From NCBI RefSeq assembly GCF_900107095.1, contig NZ_FNOR01000015.1, positions 62,001 to 126,000 of the forward strand: a stretch of DNA of 64,000 nucleotides, given 5' to 3'. The notes under the pieces were generated by a model that ran no database searches, was not told the origin of the DNA, and saw only the letters and a list, made by a program, of their open reading frames with translations. Source of the DNA: Collimonas sp. OK242. Lineage in GTDB: Bacteria; Pseudomonadota; Gammaproteobacteria; Burkholderiales; Burkholderiaceae_D. This document shows, in pieces, positions 8,773-16,966 of the stretch (the first letter of the stretch is position 1; each line of letters opens with the position of its first letter). The translations under genes were made by a program, and so were the position numbers.

Positions 8773-9396
8773 TTACATCGGCGGTACTACGCCGTCCTTG
8801 CCGACCGAAGCACGTTTTACAACATCGCTGCCGTCAGCCGCTTTGCTGACAAAAAACACGCCATGAGCGCCGGGCGCCAGCAAGCTGCGGTCGCCCTTGT
8901 CCAGGCTGACGATAGGGACGTCGGCCGGCACCACGATTTTCTTTTCGCCATCAGGATATTTGACCGTGATCGTGCGGCCGCTGGTCACCACCACGTCGCC
9001 CACGGTGCCGTTGGTCATGCTGCTGTTCTTGCCGAGATCCCAGGCGTAATGGCCTTCGCCGACCTTCATGCCGGCCGGGAATACGTGCACTTCCAGCGCC
9101 TTCAAAGTGCCGTCCGGCAGCGGCACTGCCGCAGTGCCGATAAAACTGTCCGATTTGATATCGCCGATCGCTGCGTGGCTGACCGCGAAAAGCGTCAGGT
9201 CGGGCGCCAGTTTAAGCGTCATTTTCTTGCCGCCCTTGACGCTGACTTCGAGATTGTCAGCGTTCACTTTATCGATGGTGGCGCGGACCCGGACCACCGG
9301 TGCGGCTGTTTGGGCGACAGCCATGCTGCCATAGGCCAGGAACGCGGATGCTGCCAATGCAGGAACAAGCCGATGCAGGAGTTGTGTGATTTTCAT
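8773..9396 (-). CDS. Exported protein of unknown function (first gene of redox operon)
   Basis: A 207-residue protein with a clear Sec signal peptide (MKITQLLHRL, hydrophobic core, cut near AVAQ-TAAP). The mature part is beta-rich with repeated V-x-V and K-x-K runs such as ATIDKVNADNLEVSVKGGKK, resembling periplasmic OB-like domains. I do not recognise a defined family. The start at 9396 sets the signal peptide at the N-terminus; the frame continues upstream but would bury it. It leads the operon with the cytochrome b and the molybdopterin oxidoreductase and faces a two-component system across a palindrome. Confidence 0.75.
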   Translation of the reverse strand: MKITQLLHRLVPALAASAFLAYGSMAVAQTAAPVVRVRATIDKVNADNLEVSVKGGKKMTLKLAPDLTLFAVSHAAIGDIKSDSFIGTAAVPLPDGTLKALEVHVFPAGMKVGEGHYAWDLGKNSSMTNGTVGDVVVTSGRTITVKYPDGEKKIVVPADVPIVSLDKGDRSLLAPGAHGVFFVSKAADGSDVVKRASVGKDGVVPPM

Positions 9397-9464
9397 GGAA
9401 ACGGTCTCTGTGATTGCTGGGAGGTTCAGTCTAGGCCCGGGGCAATGTCTTATCGGTGACATGC

Positions 9465-9484
9465 GAATGACAATATTGTCATTC
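9465..9484. promoter_or_regulatory. Perfect 20-bp palindrome between two-component system and redox operon
   Basis: GAATGACAATATTGTCATTC is fully self-complementary. It lies 68 bases from the leftward start and 65 bases from the response regulator start. OmpR-type metal/redox regulators (CusR, HprR, CopR) bind inverted repeats of this kind, so it is the likely site for the adjacent response regulator on both promoters (inference). Confidence 0.65.
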
Positions 9485-9549
9485 TTCTCGGCTATCGAAT
9501 TGATAGAATGGGGTGGATTTCAACCACAGCAGCACTCACCAGGTCCAGC

Positions 9550-10230
9550 ATGTCTATCCTCGTCATTGAAGACGATCCCAAGACCGGCGCCTACCTTAAA
9601 AAAGGTTTGCGCGAATCCGGTTATGCGGTCGATCTGGTTCGCAACGGTAGCGACGGCCTGCACATGGCGCTGGAGCATGCGTATGAGCTGGTGGTGCTGG
9701 ATGTGATGCTGCCCGGCGCCGACGGCTGGAAAATCATGGCCGCCTTGCGTGCCAAGCGCGATCTGCCAGTGATTTTCCTGACTGCGCGCGATCACGTCAA
9801 CGACCGCATCCGCGGACTGGAACTGGGCGCCGACGATTATCTGGTCAAGCCTTTTTCCTTTACCGAACTGCTGCTGCGTATCCGCACGCTGTTACGGCGC
9901 GGTGTCGTTCGCGAGACGCATGAACTGGATTTCTTCCAGGTGGCCGATCTGCAGCTCGATCTGCTGCGCCGCAGGGTCACCCGCCAAGGGACTGACATCG
10001 TCCTCACCAACAAGGAATTCCTGCTGCTGCATCTGCTGGTCAAGCGCAAAGGCGAAGCGTTGTCGCGCACCGTCATCGCCTCGGAAGTCTGGGATATGAA
10101 TTTCGATAGCGACACCAATGTGGTCGATGTCGCCATCAAGCGCCTGCGCGCCAAGATCGACTATCCCTTCGAACCTAAACTGATACACACGGTGCGCAGC
10201 ATCGGTTACATGTTCGCGGAAAATCCATGA
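9550..10230 (+). CDS. OmpR/CusR-type response regulator
   Basis: A 226-residue regulator. The receiver domain has acidic residues 7-9 (EDD), phospho-acceptor Asp51 ([13 protein letters not shown]) and the conserved Lys in [10 protein letters not shown]-terminal OmpR winged helix follows ([18 protein letters not shown] ... [17 protein letters not shown]). It is closest in style to heavy-metal/HOCl-type regulators CusR, CopR and HprR. ATG at 9550 is used because it gives the usual start MSILVIEDD. It overlaps its kinase gene by 4 bases. Confidence 0.92.
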   Translation: MSILVIEDDPKTGAYLKKGLRESGYAVDLVRNGSDGLHMALEHAYELVVLDVMLPGADGWKIMAALRAKRDLPVIFLTARDHVNDRIRGLELGADDYLVKPFSFTELLLRIRTLLRRGVVRETHELDFFQVADLQLDLLRRRVTRQGTDIVLTNKEFLLLHLLVKRKGEALSRTVIASEVWDMNFDSDTNVVDVAIKRLRAKIDYPFEPKLIHTVRSIGYMFAENP

Positions 10231-11639
10231 ATATCTGGCGCAGGCAATCGCTGACGGCACGCGTGACCGTCCTGTTCGCGCTGATTGCCTGTGCGATCGT
10301 GACCAGCCTCGGCATGTACTTGTATTCGTCAACCCGGCAGGCGCTGGAAACCCGCGCCGATTATTCCCTGATCGGCCGGGTCGAGCATTTTCGCCGCCTG
10401 TTGCACGATCTGTACAACGTCAAGCAGATGGAAGACCGGCCGGCCCTGTTCGAAACCATGCTGGGCAGCGAACAGGACGTGCTGATGTTCGCTTATCCGG
10501 GGCAGGCCCCTTTCGTGCGCGTCAATCCCGATAACATGACGCCGCCGCCAATGACGCCGCAAAACCTGAACCAGCCGCTGCAGCTCGGTGCGCTGACGCC
10601 GGGCGCAAGGGGCGATGGCGTGCGCGTGCGCTGGGTGTCAGCACTGGCCGAGGTCGGCAGCGACGGCACTACCGTGGTGATTACCGGCGCCCACGTGATG
10701 ACCCAGGAGTCGCATATCCTGGCACGGTACTACTGGCAAGTGATGGCGGCTGCGGCGGTTTCCGTGCTGCTGACGGCGCTGCTCGGCTTCGTGGTGCTCA
10801 AGCGCGGCTTTCTGCCGCTGCAGGCGATGGCCGAGCGCGCCGCCGAAGTCAGTCCGACCAACATCGCGATACGCTTGCGGGAACAAGATGCGCCGCAAGA
10901 GTTGCGCCGGCTGGCGGTTTCGTTCAATGCGATGCTGGACCGGCTGGCTGACGGTTATGAGCATCTGTCGCAATTTTCAGCCGATCTGGCGCACGAGATC
11001 AGGACCCCGATCGGCGCCCTGATGGGGCAGACCCAGGTAACCTTGGGCAAGGTGCGCAACGCCGCCGAGTACCAGCAAGTGCTGGAATCGAATCTGGAAG
11101 AATTGCAGCGTCTGAGCCGGATTGTGGAAAACATCCTGTTCCTGGCGCATACCGATCATGCCGGGCTGACGGTGGAAAAAACGCCGCTGGTGCTGGCCGA
11201 CGAGTTGCACAAGATTGCCGAATATTTCGAAGGTGTTGCCGAAGAACGCGGTATCCGCCTGGAAGTCGACGCCAGCGGCAAGGTGCAAGCCAGCCCGGTC
11301 ATGTGGCGCCGCGCCGTGAGTAACCTGGTAGTCAACGCGGTGCGTTATGCGCTGCCCGGCAGTACGGTGCGGCTAAGCGCACGTGCGCAGGCGCAAGGGA
11401 TTCAGGTTGACGTGGAAAACCAGGGCGATCCGATACCGCAAGAGCAGCTGGATCGGCTGTTCGACCGTTTTTACCGCGGCGACAAGTCGCGCAGCGAATA
11501 CACCGAATCGAATGGCCTTGGCCTGGCCATCGTCCGCGCCATCATGCTGGTGCATGGAGGCAGTGCGGATGTTGCATGTTCGAATCAAGGGCTGATCCGT
11601 TTCAGCTTGTATTTCCCGGACGGCGCCGCGCGTATCTGA
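10227..11639 (+). CDS. Heavy-metal/redox-type sensor histidine kinase
   Basis: A 470-residue membrane kinase. A helix lies near residues 12-32, then a ~140-residue periplasmic sensor region, a second helix near 175-195 and a HAMP linker. His256 is the phospho-site in [15 protein letters not shown], followed by an ATPase domain with N-box ([11 protein letters not shown]) and G-box ([13 protein letters not shown]). It belongs to the CusS/HprS group, which senses metals or reactive chlorine and oxidants. It is translationally coupled to its regulator by an ATGA overlap. The signal cannot be read from sequence; the divergent oxidoreductase operon hints at oxidative stress. Confidence 0.92.
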   Translation: MNIWRRQSLTARVTVLFALIACAIVTSLGMYLYSSTRQALETRADYSLIGRVEHFRRLLHDLYNVKQMEDRPALFETMLGSEQDVLMFAYPGQAPFVRVNPDNMTPPPMTPQNLNQPLQLGALTPGARGDGVRVRWVSALAEVGSDGTTVVITGAHVMTQESHILARYYWQVMAAAAVSVLLTALLGFVVLKRGFLPLQAMAERAAEVSPTNIAIRLREQDAPQELRRLAVSFNAMLDRLADGYEHLSQFSADLAHEIRTPIGALMGQTQVTLGKVRNAAEYQQVLESNLEELQRLSRIVENILFLAHTDHAGLTVEKTPLVLADELHKIAEYFEGVAEERGIRLEVDASGKVQASPVMWRRAVSNLVVNAVRYALPGSTVRLSARAQAQGIQVDVENQGDPIPQEQLDRLFDRFYRGDKSRSEYTESNGLGLAIVRAIMLVHGGSADVACSNQGLIRFSLYFPDGAARI

Positions 11640-11684
11640 ACATGCATCTGACGATCTACCCTTGCCGCGCCGCTATAGAGCGCG

Positions 11685-12695
11685 TTAGCGTATGCGCGCC
11701 ATCTCCAAAGCCATGCTCAACTTGCCGAAACGAGCGGTAATGTCTTCGAAAGCCTTCTGTTTTTGCACTGTACTCAATTTGCTGTCGTACATATTGTTGC
11801 GCAACAGGCCGAACATGGTGAGATCGGCGATCGGCTTCAATTGGGCATCGGTGGAGTGCTGGAAGCCGGACAGGTCGAGGATATTTTGCAGCACGTCGGG
11901 CTGGCCGGCGGGATTCTTCGGCTTGCCATAGGTGACGAAGAAATCTTCGATCCTGGTCTTGGTCGCGGCCGGCAGGTCCTTGCGGTACAGCAGCGGATCG
12001 TTGGGAATCAAAGGCGACGTCCAGATGACCCGCAGCTTGCTGAGTTGCGCGGGCGATTCTTTTTTCAGCCGGTCCAGTTCTTCGGTATTGTTGGTCGCGA
12101 CATCGACCTGGCCAGCGATCACCGCCTGCAGGTTCTTCTTGTGATTGCCGACCGTAATATTCTTGAACAGTCTTTCCGGTTCCACCTTGTTCTTGGCGAA
12201 GGCATAGTAGGCCGGCACCAGGTAGCCCGAGGTTGAACTCTTGTCGCCATCGTAGAAACTGTAGACGCCCTTGTTCGCCAAGATATCTTCGAACGATTTG
12301 ATCGGGCTCGCGAATAACGTGATCAGCACTGAGTTGTAGCCGCGCGAACCGTCTTTCTTTACCATCTGCGCAAAAACCGTCGACTGGCCATCTTCCACCG
12401 CTTCCAGCGCAATCTTGCTGCTGAGCCAGGCGACCTGGATGGTGTTGGATTTCAATCCGGCTAGGATTTCGTTGTAGTTGGCGGATACCACCGTGCGCAC
12501 TTCCATTTTTGTGTATCTGGCGAAATCGTCAATCACCGGCTGCCAGCGTTTCTGGGTATCTTCAGCGGTGGTGGTGGCGATCAGGCCGATGGTGATTTTT
12601 CTCGGGGCGTCGTCATCCTTGGCGAACGCGCAAGACGTGAGACAAGACATGATCATGGAACACAGCACAAGAACGGTTTTTAGTAATCTCTTCAT
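11685..12695 (-). CDS. PhnD-like phosphate/phosphite/phosphonate-type periplasmic binding protein
   Basis: A 336-residue protein with a signal peptide (MKRLLKTVLVLCSMIMSCLTSCAFA) and a type II periplasmic binding fold of the PhnD group: ITIGLIATTTAEDTQKRW, NTIQVAWLSSKIALEAVED and VDVATNNTEELDRL. PhnD proteins bind phosphonates or phosphite, but many homologues have other ligands. No ABC ATPase or permease is adjacent. It follows a phosphorylcholine phosphatase-like gene by 135 bases on the same strand, so a phosphorylated amino-alcohol is a reasonable guess at ligand class (inference). Confidence 0.82.
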   Translation of the reverse strand: MKRLLKTVLVLCSMIMSCLTSCAFAKDDDAPRKITIGLIATTTAEDTQKRWQPVIDDFARYTKMEVRTVVSANYNEILAGLKSNTIQVAWLSSKIALEAVEDGQSTVFAQMVKKDGSRGYNSVLITLFASPIKSFEDILANKGVYSFYDGDKSSTSGYLVPAYYAFAKNKVEPERLFKNITVGNHKKNLQAVIAGQVDVATNNTEELDRLKKESPAQLSKLRVIWTSPLIPNDPLLYRKDLPAATKTRIEDFFVTYGKPKNPAGQPDVLQNILDLSGFQHSTDAQLKPIADLTMFGLLRNNMYDSKLSTVQKQKAFEDITARFGKLSMALEMARIR

Positions 12696-12830
12696 AAATG
12701 CCTATCTGATTATTGCGAATGGTGATGGAAAACGGATGGCTCGACCGTGCCGAAGCGACGGGCGAGCAATGCAATGCGAGGAATGTTGGCAGCAGCCGGC
12801 TGCCTGCGGCCGGCCGGCGTGCGGAAAGCG

Positions 12831-14156
12831 TCAGCCGAGCAGCGTTTCGCCGGTTTTGCCGTATTTGATGCTGGCTTCCGACGGCATCCAGTTGCCGGTC
12901 AGTTCATTCCGGCCTTGCAGCAGGAAACGCGGCGACCTGGCCGCGATTTGATTCGCGGCCAGCTTGGACAGATCGCCGATCTTGCCCTGCTTCATGCGAT
13001 TGACGATCATGCCTAGCTGGGTATCCGCAAAATCGCGCAGCATGTCGTAGTCGCCATCGCTGTCGCCGGCGACGAAGATCGGTCCGTAACCCTTGGCGGC
13101 GACCAGTTCCTGCTTGATGACTTCGGTTTTTCCCGGTCCCCAGTTGAGCGGCCAGCCAGTCTTGTACTTGTTGACGAACACGCCGTTGGCGGTCTCCAGG
13201 CGCAGGCCGAGTATATGTTCGCGCTTGACGTTGTAGCCGTACTTGGGCGTCGTCGCAAACACCGCCACTACTTCTTCCAGCGAGGCTGAACTGACATAAA
13301 CGTCGATGCCGCTTTGCTCGAGCGCATCCATCAAGGTTGCAATCTCGGTGCACAGGCGAATCCCGTGAAAATGCGTCACGCTGACGATCCCTGCTTTACC
13401 GGGCAGCGCCGCGGGGCTGGTGTATTTGGTCTTGACCAGTCCCAGGCCCAGGTTGTGGTCGTTGGAGGCCTCGGCCAGCTGCTGTACTTCAGCCACCGAC
13501 ATGTTGCTGAAGAAATAGATCACCCACGGATAACCGACATTGACGCCGTAGGTCTCGTTGACGGCTTCGTACAGGTAATACAGCTTGGCGCGGAAATCCT
13601 GGAACTGGGTGGTTTCGCGTATCTCTTCCAGCTTCTTGCCGCCTTTTAATTTTTCGTAGTTGTCATACAGGTATTGATAGTCGCTATCGATGTCGCTGCA
13701 GATGGCTTCCAGCTCGACGGCGTTGCCGGCGGCGTTCTTGTAGCTGGCGGCAAACGGCCCGGCTGGAACATTCTGGCGGATGATGGCGCCCAGTTCCTGC
13801 GGGCTCAGCTTGAACGACAGGGTATTGATCTGGTACATCAGCAACGCCTCTTCGGTATCGTTCATGATGCTGGTGTTATCCCAGTCGAATACCGCGTAAG
13901 GGCGGCGTTTCGGGTTGTAGCCGGCGCTGTTCTTGCCGTTGCGGGCCAGCAGCGCTTGCAGTTGCTGGCGATTGCGCTCGCCCCACTTGGCGCGGTCCAA
14001 TGTCAGGCCGGCGGCCTTGTTTTCCTTGGCCAGCAGTTCCGATGGCAACGCCGTGGCCGCCAGTCCAGCTATCAGCCCCCCGGTCAGGCCACCGGTTAAC
14101 AACGTGCGTCGCTTTTGTTGCATGGTTTTTACTTCCAATTTTTTTTCGCTTGTCAT
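12831..14156 (-). CDS. Exported HAD-family phosphatase, phosphorylcholine phosphatase-like
   Basis: A 441-residue HAD enzyme. The nucleophile motif is D-W-D-N-T (VFDWDNTSIMNDTEE) and a later motif is VAGDSDGDYDML, both as in Pseudomonas phosphorylcholine phosphatase, which releases choline and phosphate in the periplasm. The N-terminus has KRR plus a hydrophobic segment ending before KENKAAG, so export, possibly by Tat, is likely. The start at 14156 is chosen for its strong AGGGAGG site; a second ATG at 14123 would still keep the signal. It is followed by the PhnD-like gene. The substrate assignment is by family only. Confidence 0.82.
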   Translation of the reverse strand: MTSEKKLEVKTMQQKRRTLLTGGLTGGLIAGLAATALPSELLAKENKAAGLTLDRAKWGERNRQQLQALLARNGKNSAGYNPKRRPYAVFDWDNTSIMNDTEEALLMYQINTLSFKLSPQELGAIIRQNVPAGPFAASYKNAAGNAVELEAICSDIDSDYQYLYDNYEKLKGGKKLEEIRETTQFQDFRAKLYYLYEAVNETYGVNVGYPWVIYFFSNMSVAEVQQLAEASNDHNLGLGLVKTKYTSPAALPGKAGIVSVTHFHGIRLCTEIATLMDALEQSGIDVYVSSASLEEVVAVFATTPKYGYNVKREHILGLRLETANGVFVNKYKTGWPLNWGPGKTEVIKQELVAAKGYGPIFVAGDSDGDYDMLRDFADTQLGMIVNRMKQGKIGDLSKLAANQIAARSPRFLLQGRNELTGNWMPSEASIKYGKTGETLLG

Positions 14157-14511
14157 GGATATGGCCTCCCTGTGCCTGTTGAAATGTTTTGTCATGTGCT
14201 GTTCCATACGCTTTTCATGTGCCGCCGAAGTTGCCGCCGAAGTTGCCCCGTAAACAGCCGAATACACTAACATGTTTCCAAATAGAAACGTATATAAAAG
14301 ATAAAAGAAAAGCTCTATCCAGCGTTCGCAAAACATCAACCCGCCGCCACCGGGATCGCCGTTTTTTGCTATCCTGACGATTCAGCCGGGCAAGATGAAT
14401 TGCCGTGGCCAGTGATTATTTGCGAGGCACTGCCGATGAAGTCGTCAGGAAGTCCAGCTGTGAATGATTGTGCCGGGTTCAGCGGGCCGTATGGTCTTGC
14501 GCGAGGTCGCC
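14157..14511. other. Divergent intergenic region
   Basis: 355 bases between the divergent phosphatase and FAD reductase genes. It holds a short inverted repeat, GTTTC-CAAATA-GAAAC (14274-14289), next to an AT-rich run that could carry the leftward promoter, and a tandem GCCGCCGAAGTT repeat around 14221-14244. No gene was recognised in it. Confidence 0.4.
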
Positions 14512-15699
14512 ATGTCCGCTGACGGCGAGGGTACGACCGACGTGCTGATTGTCGGCGCCGGGCCGGCCGGCTCGCATCTGGCTTATCTGCTGGCAGAGCA
14601 GGGCTTGCAGGTAACTATCATCGACAAGCAGGCTTTTCCGCGCGCCAAAGTATGTGGCGGCGGCTTGTCGCGCAAAGCGATGGATTTACTCGGTTTCGAC
14701 CTCGGCCCGGCGATGCATCAGGCAATCGGCGCCGCCATTCTCAATTACCGCAACCGCGACGCCATCATCAAGGAAATCGAACCGATGGCGGCCTGTACCG
14801 TGGTCCGCAGCGAATTCGATAAATTATTGCTCGACCGCGCCTGCGCCAAAGGCGCGCGCTTTCTCGCCGAAACCGCATTTATCGATGCGACGGAAAGCGC
14901 CGATGCCGTCAGCGTAACCACCAGCCAAGGCCGCCTGCGCTGCTGCTTGCTGCTGGCCGCCGACGGCGCCGCCAGCGCCGTGCGCAACAAGTTGTTCGGC
15001 AAGGATCTGGTGGCTTACGTGCCGGCATTGGAAGCCATGTTGTGGCCGGCCGAAGGGGCGCTGGAGCGCTTCGGTGCGCGTGCCCTGTTCGATTTCGACG
15101 GCATGCCGCGCGGTTACGGCTGGATCTTTCCCAAGCGCGATCATTTCAATGTAGGTGTGTACTCACCTTTCGGTGGCACCGCGTTGCGCCGGCATCTGGA
15201 TCGCTTCACCGCGGCATACGCCAGCTTGCGGCAGCCGTTGCGGGCCGAATACCAGGGCTACATCATCCCCTTGAAGAATCGTCGCAATGTGTTCCAGCGC
15301 GGCCGGGTCTGGCTGCTGGGAGACGCGGCCGGCCTGGCGGAAGCCTTGTTTGGCGAAGGGATATATTTTGCGCTGAAGAGCGCCACCATCGCTGCCAGGG
15401 CGATTGCTGCCGATGGCGTTGCTGCATCGGCAGCCGGTTCGGGGCTCTATAGCCGGTTGCTGCAGCGCGAGCTGCTGCCCGAGTTGCGCGCCGCTGCGTG
15501 GATGGCGCGCTTGATCTACCGTTTTCCGAAACTGGCTTTCTCGCATCTGGTGCTGAATCAGCACATCAACCACGATTTCGCCGGCCTGATCAGCGGCCAG
15601 ATGGGCTATCGCCATTGCCTGTTCAAAACCGCAGCCGGTTTTCCGCGCTGGCTGCTGCCGAGCAAGGCGCCGGACAACTGGGGCAACAATTCCTGTTAG
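14512..15699 (+). CDS. FAD-dependent oxidoreductase, geranylgeranyl reductase family
   Basis: A 395-residue flavoprotein. The dinucleotide-binding motif is VLIVGAGPAGSHLAYLLAEQG near the N-terminus, then the family signature FPRAKVCGGGLS, and a second FAD motif WLLGDAAGLAEALFGEGIYF. These are hallmarks of the geranylgeranyl reductase group, whose members reduce isoprenoid or related double bonds. ATG at 14512 has GAGG 6 bases upstream; an in-frame ATG at 14464 is possible and would add 16 residues. It is monocistronic. No isoprenoid or pigment genes are near, so the substrate is unknown. Confidence 0.8.
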   Translation: MSADGEGTTDVLIVGAGPAGSHLAYLLAEQGLQVTIIDKQAFPRAKVCGGGLSRKAMDLLGFDLGPAMHQAIGAAILNYRNRDAIIKEIEPMAACTVVRSEFDKLLLDRACAKGARFLAETAFIDATESADAVSVTTSQGRLRCCLLLAADGAASAVRNKLFGKDLVAYVPALEAMLWPAEGALERFGARALFDFDGMPRGYGWIFPKRDHFNVGVYSPFGGTALRRHLDRFTAAYASLRQPLRAEYQGYIIPLKNRRNVFQRGRVWLLGDAAGLAEALFGEGIYFALKSATIAARAIAADGVAASAAGSGLYSRLLQRELLPELRAAAWMARLIYRFPKLAFSHLVLNQHINHDFAGLISGQMGYRHCLFKTAAGFPRWLLPSKAPDNWGNNSC

Positions 15700-15733
15700 G
15701 TGAACTTAGCCGGCAGCGCCAGGTCAACCGGTT

Positions 15734-16273
15734 CTAGAAACCGGGCAGGCGCAAGCTTTCCGGATCGCCGGCTTCGGCGCGCTCATGGCCTAGCAGCCAG
15801 GCCTTGCGTTCCAGTCCGCCGGCAAATCCGGTCAGCTTGCCGTTCGCGCCCACCACCCGGTGGCAAGGAACGATGATGGCGATCGGATTGGTGGCGTTGG
15901 CGCTGCCCACCGCGCGGGCGGCGCCGTTGTGTTCGCCCAGCTGCAAGGCGAGCTTGCCGTAAGTGGTCATCCGGGCCGGCGGAATCTGGCGCAATGCGGC
16001 CCATACGCGGTGCTGGAACTCGCTGCCGTTGGTGGCGACCCGGATATCTTTCAGCGCATCGAGTTCGCCTGCGAAATAGCGTTGCAGAGCCGGTTCCGCG
16101 CTGGACGGAGTGGTGGCCGCGCTCAGGGTGTAATGGCCGTAGTGGGTGGTCAGCAAACTTCGCATGCGTGGTTCATAATCGTCGAAATCCAGGGCGCGCA
16201 CGCGATCCTGGGTATCGGTGACCAGCAGGATGACGCCGATGGGCGAGGCGATCCGGTGCAGGGATAAATTCAT
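15734..16273 (-). CDS. ogt: Methylated-DNA-protein-cysteine methyltransferase
   Basis: A 179-residue DNA repair protein that moves O6-alkyl groups from guanine to its own cysteine. The active Cys137 lies in IVPCHRVVG, and the helix-turn-helix region (RMTTYGKLALQLGEHNGAARAVGSA) precedes it as in Ogt/AdaB. It lacks the N-terminal Ada zinc domain, so it is the stand-alone form. It converges on the FAD reductase gene with a 34-base gap. Confidence 0.95.
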   Translation of the reverse strand: MNLSLHRIASPIGVILLVTDTQDRVRALDFDDYEPRMRSLLTTHYGHYTLSAATTPSSAEPALQRYFAGELDALKDIRVATNGSEFQHRVWAALRQIPPARMTTYGKLALQLGEHNGAARAVGSANATNPIAIIVPCHRVVGANGKLTGFAGGLERKAWLLGHERAEAGDPESLRLPGF

Positions 16274-16384
16274 GTTTGTAATTTCGTCAGATAGTAGGGC
16301 GTAGTTTAAAGGTTGCTGTGGCTTCCCGCACTCCGCTGCTTGCTTTTAAATTCGATAAATATCAGTGTAAAGCTGGACTCGTCT

Positions 16385-16413
16385 TTGTTTTTTCATATTT
16401 GGCTGTCTATAGT
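16385..16413 (+). promoter_or_regulatory. Candidate sigma-70-type promoter for iorAB
   Basis: TTGTTT and TATAGT are separated by 17 bases and lie about 85 bases before iorA, within an AT-rich stretch unlike the flanking coding DNA. The match to consensus is moderate. Confidence 0.35.
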
Positions 16414-16497
16414 AATGAAGCAGTCATATAGCTATATAACAACTAGTCCAGGAATCTAGCGTAAGAATTTAGCCGCAACTCTTTTGGAGAAATCGCA

Positions 16498-16956
16498 ATG
16501 ATTAGCCTTCAGGTGAACGGTCTTACTGTAGAAGTCGACGTCGCAGCGGATACCCCTTTATTGTGGGTGCTGCGCGAAAATCTCAAACTGACCGGCAGTA
16601 AATTCGGCTGCGGCATTGCCGCCTGCGGTGCGTGTACCGTGCATGTCGGCGGCAACGCGGTGCGCTCTTGTTCTTATCCCGTGTCTGCGGTCGGGCAACA
16701 GCCGGTGACAACTATCGAAGCTGTCGCCGCCGATCCGGTCGGCAAAGCGGTGCAAGCCGCCTGGATCAAGCATGACGTGCCGCAATGCGGTTATTGCCAG
16801 AGCGGGCAAGTGATGACGGCAGTGGATTTCCTCAAAAAGAAACGCCATCCGAGCGAGGCCGAAGTGGTCGTCGCGATGGGCGGCAACTTGTGCCGCTGCG
16901 GCGCCTACCAGCGCATCAAGGCCGCGGTGCTGGATGCGTCCAACTCTTTAGCATAA
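16498..16956 (+). CDS. iorA: Isoquinoline 1-oxidoreductase-type small [2Fe-2S] subunit
   Basis: A 152-residue iron-sulfur subunit of a molybdenum hydroxylase. The plant-type cluster ligands are Cys38, 43, 46 and 58 (FGCGIAACGACTVHV), and the second cluster has C-G-Y-C near residue 100 and C-R-C-G near 133. It carries electrons from the molybdenum subunit to an external acceptor. GGAG precedes the start, and the large subunit follows after 10 bases. The pair matches IorAB; the actual aromatic substrate is not evident. Confidence 0.9.
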   Translation: MISLQVNGLTVEVDVAADTPLLWVLRENLKLTGSKFGCGIAACGACTVHVGGNAVRSCSYPVSAVGQQPVTTIEAVAADPVGKAVQAAWIKHDVPQCGYCQSGQVMTAVDFLKKKRHPSEAEVVVAMGGNLCRCGAYQRIKAAVLDASNSLA

Positions 16957-16966
16957 GGATGCCATC

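Noticed and set aside
14221-14245. Tandem GCCGCCGAAGTT copies as a possible CRISPR or iteron
   Set aside because: Two copies only, no spacer and no associated genes.
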